This document shows, piece after piece, positions 1 to 12,000 of a stretch of DNA of 64,000 nucleotides. The position numbers and the translations under genes are program-made. This DNA is from Lentisphaerae bacterium GWF2_49_21. GTDB lineage: Bacteria; Verrucomicrobiota; Lentisphaeria; Victivallales; GWF2-50-93. The notes beneath the pieces were generated by a model. It saw only the letters and a program-made list of their open reading frames with translations, did not search any database and was not told the origin of the DNA. Position 1 is the first letter of the stretch. Every line of letters begins with the position of its first letter. The stretch spans positions 62,001-126,000 of the forward strand of contig MHBH01000039.1 in NCBI GenBank assembly GCA_001804805.1. Reading direction: 5' to 3'.

Positions 1-1
1 A

Positions 2-3000
2 TACTATTTCAAGGTCGTAGCAAAAGATCATACTGGTAACATGAGTCCGGTAGCATCCCGCCAGTTTGCCGTAGACGGCACGCCGCCCCAGATCACCTCG
101 GTCAACCCCGGCGCCTCCATTTCAACACCCCTTGCCACAATACAGCTGACATTCAGCGAGAATGTTCCCCTGGCGGCAATTGCGGATATTTCCCTGACCG
201 GCCCTTCCGGACAGAGCATCGCCGCGACAGCTGCGACCAGGATCTCGGCGAACGTATGGCAGTTCACATTTCCAAGACAGTTCCAGGTAGGCACCTATTC
301 CTTCACGGTCTCCCAGAACATAAAGGATGCCGTTGGAAACAGGATGGCGTCGGACTTCCAGGGTTCCATAACAGTATCACTGCCGAATCTGACCGGGCTT
401 TCGCTGTCGGTGCCGGCGCAGGTTGCAGCCGGTACTTCCGCGGCAGTCTCATGGACGGACAGGAACGCGGGCAACGCCGCGACATCCGGAACCTGGACCG
501 ACAGGATTTATATTTCGAATGACAATACCCTTTCCTCCAACGATACGCTGCTTGGTGAAAAGGCTGGTCCTTCCTCATCCCTTGCCCCATCGGAAAACTT
601 CCAGTCCAGCGCATCCGTGACGGTTCCTCAGCTCACTGCCGGAACATATTATGTGATTGTATGCATTGATGCAGGCGCCTCCGTCGATGAGAACAGCGAA
701 TCAGACAACACTGTCAGCGCTTCCCTGACGGTAAGGAACATGAACCTGGCTGTTGCTGACAGCTCGATCTCAGTCCCCCAGACATCCAATATCGGGGACC
801 GCGTTACAGCCACCTGGAGGGCGACCAACACCTCGGAGGATTCCATCGCGATGGCCCCATGGGATGATGCAGTCTATATATCTTCAAACGCGGTATTCGG
901 AGACTCCGACGATGCTCTTCTGGCGACATCTCCCAGGACGACCAATCTTTCAACCGGAACCTCCTACAACGCAAACGCCACATTCAATGTTCCAACTAAC
1001 CTGACTGCGGGGACATATACTATCTTTGTTAAGGCGAACTATCTTGGAAGCCTGCCTGAATCGAACATGGCCGACAACGTAAAATCGACGACAATCAACA
1101 TCACCAGGAAATTCGCACTGTTGATTGCCAGACAAGGTGAGGGTCAGGTTGAACTCAAGATTGGCAATGGTGACTATGCTCTTATCCAACTGCCATATTC
1201 GGCCATGTTCGACGACGGCACCTCAGTCTCACTGCGGGAGACACCCGCAACGGAATGGCATTTCCTCTCCTGGCAAGGTTCACTTACAGGAGCAGAACAG
1301 GAGAAGAGCCTGACAATAAATGCGGCGACTTCACTGACTGCGGCCTTCCAGAAGATACTGACGAACCCGGCCAATATTACCGCAGTCCCGGGCGATGCGC
1401 AGGTTTCCCTTGCATGGGATGCTGTCGAGACATTCAACGTATTGAAGGAATACAGGATCTACTGCGGGGAAGGTTCAGTTCCATTCACATCAGTTGAAGG
1501 CATGATCCCGGTAAAGACGGTCTCCGGCGCGGCTTCCGCTACTGTCACGGGGCTGACGAACCGCACCCAGTACCAGTTTGCCGTAACCAGCGTAAACGTG
1601 TCTGACGTGGAGCGCAAGACCGTCGCCAGCGTATCTGCGACCCCGCGCGGCGATGAGGCCGGACCTGTCCTTACATCTGTCAAATGGAACTCAACTGAGA
1701 TTGCAGCCGATGCTGCAAATACCATTTCATCCACCGGGTCATTTGTGATATCAGCCTACGACGAGACGGCAATCGGGAGGATTGAACTCCATCTGACCGA
1801 CAATACCACTTCAACAGTCCTTCCTGTGATAACTGCATCCAAGGCATCGAACACCTATATTGCAGAATGGAACAACACTGCGTTCGCCGACGGCGACGGC
1901 TTCACCCTTGTAATAAAGCTCTACGACACTCTCGGAAACGAAACTGTAAAGACCAGGGCATTCACACTCAATCTCGGACAGGCTCCACCGGCTCCGGCAA
2001 TTACCCAGCCTGCAGACAATTCACTTACCAACAACCGCTCCGTTTCACTGTCCGGCACTTCCGACAAGTATCTCGAGATCGTCATTTCAATAGGAACATC
2101 TGTCCTGCCCCAGACCGCCCTCGCTGACAAGGACGGGAAATTCACTTTGACATTTGATCTTCCTTCTGATGGAACCCATTCGGTTACCGCCAAGGCGCGT
2201 TATCCCGGAAGGACAGACCTCAGCGCATCTTCAGGAGCAGTTCAGATTACCCTTGACACTGTTCCTCCGGTATTTGCAGTCACCTCTCCTGCGGCATCTG
2301 CGGTTGATTCACCGTCCCTTTCATTCAAGCTTTCCGGAACCAAGGAGGCCGGTGCGGGAATATCCCTTAATTCCGTGCAGATCGTTCCAGCCGGATTGCA
2401 GGCGGCGACCTGGGAATATTCAACCCCGCTGAATCCTGCCGGGGACACAGCCTTCTCGATAACGTCGAATGACATGGCGGGAAATGTCTCCGCAGCGCAG
2501 AATTTCACTGTGAGATATGTGGACATTCCTCCTGTCACCGTCGACAACTTCGCGCTAACCGCCACTCCTGAAGGAGAATCGGCCGTCATCAACTGGAACG
2601 TATACAGACAAGCTGAATCCCACGGCGACATCGCACAGTATCTTGTCTATTATTCAACCTCGGACTTCTCATCTGTTTCAGGACTTGTGCCTGTTGCCGT
2701 CAATTCCTCCGTGTCGACAGCGACAGCGGCAAACCTCCAGAAGAATGCAGGCTACTGGTTTGCGGTCATAGCAAAGGACATGGCTGGAAACCTGAGCGCC
2801 GTAAGCACGAAGTTCCACCAGCTCGCAGACACCGATGCACCCGCAGATGTACGGAACATCCGTGCTGAGTCGGCTGCCGACACCGTGACTCTCAGCTGGG
2901 ATCCTTCAACTTCGACTGACAAGCAGGACTATGCTATCTATCTTGACGGCGCGGCCACGCCTGAACTTGTTCCGGCGGCGACCAATACATATGTGAAATC

Positions 3001-6000
3001 CTCCCTTGCCGAAGCCACATCATTCAATTTCAAGGTCGCCACGCGCGACACATCCGGAAACGAGAGCGCTGGAGTCCAGGTCGAAGGCATAACATGGCTG
3101 CAGAATCCGTCCGGACTGGCCGCCGATCCGCGCGACGCAAAGGCTATGCTCTCATGGAATCCTGTCAGTTCTCCTCTCATCAAGGAATATCACGTCTATG
3201 CTGCAACCCAGAATTTCAGCGACATCACCGGCATGGCTCCGCGCCTGAGGACGACTTCCGCGTCCAGTGTCCTCAACGGCCTTGTCAACAATACGGAATA
3301 TTATGTGGCGGTCACTGCTGTCAGCCGCTCCGGAAGCGAAAGGCCCCAGGTCACCGCAGTCAAGGTTGTGCCGCGTCCGGACACAGTCGGCCCCGTTGTC
3401 GAAAATGTCAAGTTCGACGGCTCTCCGATTTCAGGCATCACGGTAACGAAGCACGGGACCATATCTTATGATGCCCACGATGAGACTGGCATACAGCGCA
3501 TCGAAGCCTACCTCGGCAGCACCCTCATCAATACCGATTCGTCGGGTCTGACATCATCATCCTTCTTCTGGAACATATCCAATGTGTCCGACGGTTCGCA
3601 TGTCCTCCGCCTTAAGAGCTATGACACTCTTAATAATACATCGACTCTCGACATCGGTCTCAATGTGGCCATGGCGATACCGGATGCAGTACCCGTATTC
3701 ACTTCCCCTGCAAACGGCTGCCAGACCAACAAGACAACGGTGACCGTCACCGGAAGCGCGCAGGTGCAGGCGCCTACGGACCTGCTGCTGTACGTGTCCA
3801 CCAACGATGATGCAGAAACATCCACGACCATCAAGACCACTGCAGGAGGGGCTTTTACCGCCCAGCTGACCCTTTTCGAGAACAAGATCAACAAGATACA
3901 GGCCGCACTCAGGAACCGTGCAGGGACAGGCCCTCGCACTCCAGTCCTTCTCGTGCAGGTCGACACCTCCATCCCGAACCCACCGACCGGGCTCAGGGCA
4001 TATACACGCTCCAGCGGCCAGATAGAGCTTTTCTGGGTCCAGCCTATCGGCGAAACTTCGGTGAAGGGATATTCCGTCTACCGTGCGTCTGGAGATTCTC
4101 CAGTTGCACCTTCCTCGCCTGTAACAACATCCTATGTCACCGCTACGAACTATCTTGACCTCACGTCCAGCGATGCCTCATACGCATACTGGGTCACCGT
4201 CACGGATCTGGCCGGCAATGAAAGCGCACTCTCCGCACCGGCAACAGTCTCCTCCGACAGCCAGCCTCCTACAATCGTCGACATGAAGATCATCCCTGAA
4301 TCAGGCAAGTTTATCCCCAATGCCCAGGGACTTTATGTTCCCGCCGAAAGCAGGATTGCACCGTCCAATGTCAGGATCGAGATCACTCTTGGTGAAAGGA
4401 TATCCTCTCCAATCTATCTTGCCCTGACTCCTGAAGGAGGATTCCCGACTTCGATTGAGATGACTCTTGCCGATCAGAATACGAACAAATATACAGGCAC
4501 TCTTGAAATCAAATCCGCGACCCCTTCCGGCAAGGCCTATTTCGTCTTCTCCGCCCGTGATGCCGCAGGAAACCGTGGCACCGAGATCCCGGCCGCCTGC
4601 AGATATATAGTCATAGACACCGCCGGTCCCGAAGTCATAGGAATTTCACTCAACCTTGTTCCTCCGATACTGAACAGTCCCGCAAATCCTCCTCTTCTCG
4701 AAGCCATAGTCGGACTGAACGAGCAGGTGTCCGGAACTCCTTCACTCTCCATCACCACGTCAAGGCAGGGATATGTTCCGGTCCCGGTTACAAGCCTCGT
4801 CAAGACTGAAACTCTTGCAGGACACAGGGAGACCTGGAAAGCCTCCTTTACGCTTCCTTCCGATCTTGGGCAGTCCACGCCCGAGACCTTCAGCTTTGTC
4901 TGGAGCGCACTCGATGATCTCGGAAACAGGGGTGCTGCCGTCAGGGCTTCCAACAACTTCCAAGTCTACCAGGGAGATCTGCCTCCTCTTGATATTCCTT
5001 CGAACTTCAAGGGCAAAGCGCTGCCAGGTGCTCATCTCCTGCTTTCGTGGAATGCCGTCTCCGGAGCCGGTGGATACCGTCTGTTCAGGGAGGATACATC
5101 AACTGGCGCCACTGTCACGATTGAAGTTGGAAACACTTTGTCATATGAGGATGTACCCCCTGCCGACGGCACCTACCGCTACCGCGTCGCGAGCCTGCGC
5201 TTCCACAACAACCAGGTGTCCCAGAGCGGAATGAGTTCCGCTGTCGAACTCCAGGCGGATTCACAGGTACCGCCCACTCCTGAAGGTCTCGCGCTTGTCC
5301 TAAAGGCCCAGTATATCGAGATATCGTTCAACCAGTCGCCTGCGGATTCAGGCGTTGTCGGCTACAACATATATCGCAGCAGTTCCGGCAGCGGTTCCAG
5401 CATTTCCACGCCTTATATGGCGGGAGTCCTGAAGAGCCCGGTTTACGACGTGTCCCCGTCGGCGACAGACCACTACTATGCGGTTTCGGCGGTGGATGCT
5501 GTCGGCAACGAGTCCGCCCCCTCTGAATGGGTCTATATCAATCCGGGACTCCTGCCTGTGGATTCCATCCATATCGTCCAGTCCAACAGCAATCCACCGG
5601 AAATTTCCTGGACTCATCCTCGCTCCAGCTTCATATCCGGATATTCGTTCTATTCAGGCGCAACTCCGGCTTCAATAGCCAGGATACAGGATATTTCAGT
5701 AACGAGTATGACAGATTCAGGATACAACGGGACCGAGAGGCACTATGGAATCAAGGCCGTCGACGGCTCCTCCGAAAGCCTGATGAGGACAATTGCACTG
5801 CCAAACCTCAAGTTCACACCCGTCTCCGACCAGGACGTTCCTAGGATACTGCGTGGTGTCATGAACCGCATCCGCTACAAGGTGGAGAACAGTTCCACGT
5901 TCGACCTCGAAAATGTCCAACTGACGACGGTTCTGGACAGGAACGGGCTGAACAAGCCGCATGTCTCTGACACATTCACCATACATGCCGGTGAGACCGT

Positions 6001-9000
6001 AGACGTTCCGGTCGTTGTAGGTGGATACCTTGAGCTTCCGGCAACGGTGGACGTAAGGACTACAGCTTCATATAAGCCAATTTCCACAGAAGCAGTTGAT
6101 ATAATCCGCGACATCCAGATGCCTGTCGGCAACGCCTCGCTTTCAGTACAGATATCCACGGATCCTTTCACACGCGGTGCCACCGGAAAAGCCTACTTCA
6201 CATTGAAGAACACATCTTCCGAACAGCTTGAGATCATCACCGCGCGCTCCGGTTCCGCTTCTCCGGACATCCGCTTCCTGCTTTACGACAATGACAACAA
6301 CCTCTTGTCCACCGTCTACCTTTCGGATCCAGTCGGGGATAAGCTCGTTTCCCTAGCTAATGGTGACATCGTCGCAAGGCTTGAGTCCGGCGAATCATAT
6401 TCGTCCGATGCCGTGGAACTCCAGGTCCCGCTCGTGAAATCGTCCCAGTTGAAGCTTGTCCTCGATGTCGCCCATATCTACTACAACAGGAGCAAGCCCA
6501 CCGAGGTGATGATGGGTGGCTTCTCGACCAGCGATACAGTGACTCTAGTCGATACTTCCTATTCCGGTATCATCGATACGGTCACTCCTCTGCATTCCTC
6601 AGGCAACAGCCCCATAGCGTTTATCGGACATGCAGTCTCCTCCAGGGACGGTTCGCCTGTGGGAAGTGCGAAGCTGAAGCTGATGATATTCCTGAACGAC
6701 TTTAGGCGCGACTATGACGTTGTCACCTCTACAGACGGCACATTCCAGTTCTCGTTCACGCCTCAGGCCAACGAATACGGCTCATATACGGCCAAGATAG
6801 CGCATCCCGACCTGACGTCGGTTCCGCGCGAGGGAACACAGTTCTTCATAGAGAAGTCATTCATCAGTCCGCAGGTGTTCAACCTCTCCCTTCCACGCAA
6901 TACGCCCAAGGCCTATCAGGTTACAGTGCAGAACGGTGAAGGCACCGTGCTTGACCAGGTCAAACTCCTCTACCGCGCCAATGACCAGCCATATTCCATC
7001 CTGCCTCAGGGGGTGAAGATTTCCGTCATCCCACCGGTCAACGTGGGTTCGGCTGAGAAGAAGGCAATTACATTCACAATTACCGCCGATTCCTCCTCGG
7101 CACAGGAAGTTTCGCTGATCCTCGCCCTTGTGCAGGGTGCTTCCGAACAGGTGCTCAAGTATATAACTGTCAACGCATCCTTCACGGATGCCGTTCCCGT
7201 CCTCAACTGGAGCCCTGCCATCATTGAGACCGGAGTGACCAAGGGAACCATCCAGTCCTCTTCTCTGAGCATAAAGAACAACGGGCTGAAGATCCTCCAG
7301 AACGTCCGTATCTCCCTTGTCCCGGCCGCCAATTCAAGCGTTCCTCCATGGGTATATCTCAACACTCTGGCGTCCCTCGGAGATATCGCCATAGGAGAAT
7401 CAAAGAATATTGAGTTCTCATTTGCACCGCCTGACAACTCTTCTGTGATCCCAGCCACCTGGTACGATTTCAACCTGAAGATTGAAAGCGACAATCTTGA
7501 GACGCAGACCGTGCAGGGGCATGCATATGTGGCTGCCATCCTGGCTCCCGGAGAGACGCCTACTGATTCCGCAGCTTTCAAGCTGCAGGACATCTACACC
7601 GCCACGCTCAAGAAGGATTCAAGCGGAAATGTCGTCAGGGACGCTGAAGGTAATCCAGTCGTGATTCAGGGGCTTGCAGGCGCTACAGTCAAGATCGAGC
7701 ACCAGACGGAGAACCTCACCAAGACTGCGGTATCCGATGTGAACGGCGACATCCTCTTTACGAATCTCCTCCCTGGATTCTACAAGTATACGGCAAACGC
7801 CAACAATCATAACACCAGGATCGGCAGCTTCTGGGTGATGCCCGGAATCATGGCAAATGTCGTGGCCTTCCTCGATTATAACATGATTTCAGTGCAGTGG
7901 GAGGTCACAGAGGTTCCAGTCATAGACCAATATGATATCACCCTCAATTTCACATACGAGGTCAAGATAACTACCACCTACCTCGACAACGCCCCTGCCG
8001 CCGTCGTTGTCGTCGAGCCTGGAGTCATAAACGTCCCGCAGATGCAGAAGGGTGATGTCTTCAGGGGAGAACTCACATATACCAATTATGGGCTCATACG
8101 GGCGGATCGTGTCAGGATATCTGCTCCGCCGGAGAATGCCAATTTCAGATATGAGATCATGACCGAATCTGTTCCGGAATATATCGAATCGAAGCAGAGG
8201 ATCACGGTTCCATACAAGATTACTTGCCTTGAGACGCCGAACAGCGGAGCCGCGTCAGGCGGTGGAGTTAATGGCGATCCGAATATCAGCTTGCTCCACG
8301 AGTACGAAGTCCCCTGCGATCCCGGCAGACCAATCTCAGGTGAAACCGATACACCCATCAACCACTATGCCGCCATCAACCAGGCCTTTGCTGCCATCGG
8401 TGATCCCATCAACAGCATCTTGGATGCAATGAATGCATATACAAGCACCCAGGACAGCGGGACGCAGGGAACCAGCGGCGGAACAGGTTCCTCGGGATTC
8501 ACACCTGGCAGTTCCACGGGAAACACCGATGCCGAAAGAGGCGCGACCAACCTGGGCGGGGAGAAAAAATGTTTTGCCAAGGTTAAATGCAACGAAAAGA
8601 CCGGCAACATCTTCACAGATATATATGATGCCATTGGGACTTTCCTTCGTCGCATAGGCAGTGACGTTTTCAAACATAGCGGGATCTACTATGATACCGT
8701 CGGAACCATGACAGCTGATGTAGGCGGGGAGAAGATAGTTGTCGAAAGGATATACGACGGTGAACGCTGGCTTCCGTTATTCCAGAATACCATGAAGTTC
8801 GATCTGGGGGACGGTTCATATTACGATGATACCTCCTTGATATTCAAAAGTTTTGCCTTGCGGTGTTCAAATCTATATGAAAATCGGGAATATTATCTTC
8901 ATAGAATGGTCGAAAACATGGAGGTCGAAGGCGGGACTCCTGCTCAATATTCGGATGTTGTAATTACGTATGTTTACGAATATTGGGATCCGACGGTTGT

Positions 9001-12000
9001 CCTTAATGGAATACTTTATTCTCTGCCGAAAATCTCCCCGTTCAAGGTCAAGAGAATTCTCGTCTATATGGATGGAGAGTATATCGGGGATAAGGCATAC
9101 ACCCATTACATTACAAGTCCAGTAGAATTGGTATCCGAAAAGGGCTACTCAAGGATTACTTTCTCACAGACCGGATACACATATTCGAACCTTGACGGGG
9201 AATTCAAGAATTTCGATTGGAAGGGAAGGGTTCTTGCCGTCGGTTCCTACAAGTCCGGAATTTCATACACAATCGACAGGGATAATTCCGGAGAGCCTAC
9301 CGCAGTCAAGGACAGGACAGGCGCTGTTCTCTTTACTCTTTCCACCATCGACAACATACAGACCATTACTGATGCAAATGGGGCGACAGTCCAGTATATC
9401 AAGAACGAACAGGGACTCCTGGGCGAGGTCAGGGAATCGACAGGCACCGACACTGTCAATGTCTCGAAATATGAGTATAACGCGAACAACCTGATTTCCA
9501 GGAAAATCGAGCCTAACGGCAAAATCCGCAATATCACATATGACAAGAATAACCGAGTCGCCGGCGTCAAGGACGAAAATGGCGTGGGATATACCCTTGA
9601 ATATGATTTTGATTCTAATAAACGTCTCGTATACTGCCTCACAAAGACTCCGGAAGGATCTGTTGAAGAAACATGGGTTGACCTGGGAGGCAAGGTTTCC
9701 AGGTATGATGTGAACGGCAGGACTGTTTTCAGGGCGGTCAGGTCAACAGATGACAGGATAAATACATACATCAATGAAAAGAACAAGGCGATCACCGTTG
9801 TAAATGATGAGTTCCAAAATCCGATCAGGGTCACCTACCCTGACGGCACCAGCGAAACATTCAAATATGCCACCAAGTTCAGGAACCTCATAAGCCACAT
9901 TGACCAGAAGGGCAATCAGACAGTATATACCTATGATGACAAGGGAAATATCGCGACAATGGTCGAGGCGTCAGGGACGCCAGTTGCCAGGACCACTGAA
10001 TATTTCCATGAGAGGGCCGACTTCCCCGCGCTCATAACGAAGATCGGGAAAAGCGGGGGCGCCACCCCCGGAGCAATGGCTGCTGGAGCAGACTTGCCTG
10101 TGGAAACCTCCTTTGCCTATGACGACAGGGGCAGACTCATCAAGGTAACCGATCCCCTTGGAAACGCGACCGAGGTCACCCAGTACAGCCAGAAGGGCGA
10201 TGTCCTACAGGTAAAGAATTCTCTTGGCAAACTGATTTCATTTGAGTATGACGCCAAGGGCAGAATCGCAAAGGTTACAGACCCCCTCAACAACATTGTT
10301 CGCACTGAATATGATCCCGCAGGCAAGGTCTCCGCTGAAATCGATGCCCTCAACCGCCGGACTATCATGTCCTATGATCGCGAAGGCAACATGCTCTCAA
10401 TCAAGGATGCGATGCAGAATGTTTCAAGCGCGACATACAATAAGCTGAACCTCCCGCTCTCAATTGTAGATGCCGAAGGCAATGAAACCAAATATGAATA
10501 CGATGTCGAGGGAAGATTGGTCAAGGAAACCGATCCCGAAGGTTACGTCATAACTTATGAATACGATGACATGAAGGCGACCAGCACCCCGTCGTCCCAG
10601 CCTTACAGGATTAATTATCCGACCTGGTCAAGGCAGCTCTACTGCGATGCCAACGGACAGATAATCAAGACTGTAGATAGCCCGAAAACGGAATCTGGAG
10701 AAGTCCCTCCAGCAGGTCAGTGTGCATACGCGGAGTTTACGTATGATTCCGCCGGACTTCTCAGCACACGGAAGGATTCACGCGGCCTCGTGACGACATA
10801 TGCCTATGATGCCTTGAACCGTATTATCTCAGAGGTTTCCTTGGTGAATGGCGAACCGAGGACGGTCTCATATGCCTATGATTCCAGAGACAATCTCGTC
10901 TCCCTCACAGATGCTGTTGGACGGAAGACCTCCCTCGAATATGATAAGCTTGACCGTGTCGTCAAAAGAGCGGATTGTTTTGGCAAAACCATTTCTCTTG
11001 ACTACAATGCAACAGGCCAGCCTATCTTAGCCACAGACCACTACGGCCGCAAAATCACAATGACCTATGATGATGCCGGACGTCTTCTGTCCCGCTCCTT
11101 CTTCGCAAGGGGCGCGCAGGTATCGTTCCGAACAATAACCTATACGTATGATGCTGTAGGGAAAGTAGTATCCGCCCAGGAGACGAAGGCCGAAGGCAAT
11201 GTGCAGCTGGAACTTGCATATGACGATCTCGACAGGCAGATATCCTCTACACTGACCTCCGACAACCAGGCACTGGCTACTGGTTTCTCCTACAACCCCA
11301 CAGGTACTCTGAAAACCTTTACCGACGAGGATGGGGCAGTATCGGAATTCCTGTATGACAAGCTCGGCCGTACCACGAAGCATACACGCAACGACGGAAC
11401 AGTCTCCACATGGAAGTACGGCCCCCTTGGCTTGACTTTCGCACAGGATCCTTCAGGTCGTGTTACTGAATATTCGTATGATGCTTTCGGAAGATCCAAG
11501 ACCCGGAAGGACGCAAAGGGCGGCATATTCGCATACGCATATAGTTCTGCAGGAGACCTTCTCCAGTTTACGGACTCGAACAACAATATGACAAAATGGG
11601 CCTACGACGTCCGTGGAAGAGTCACGTCAAAGACATACGCGGACAATTCGGTCTACCAGTATACGTATTCTCCCGCAGGACTCCTTCTTTCAAGGCAGGA
11701 TGCCAGGGGAAGGACCACGTCTTATACATACAACGTCAATGGACAGATTACCGGTGTCGATTATCCTCAGTCACCTGATATTTCATATGCATACAATCCA
11801 GATGGTACTCTTGCATCCGTGACCGATGCCGTTGGAACCACCAGCTTAACCTATGACGAGTCCGGCAGGATTTCTTCTGAAAATGGTCCTTTCGACAATG
11901 ACACCATCGAGCGTTCATACGATGCATTCGACCGTATGCTCTCCTTCACGCTGAAATCCGACAATGCCACCCCGAGAACCGCATCCTCATACGCTTATGA

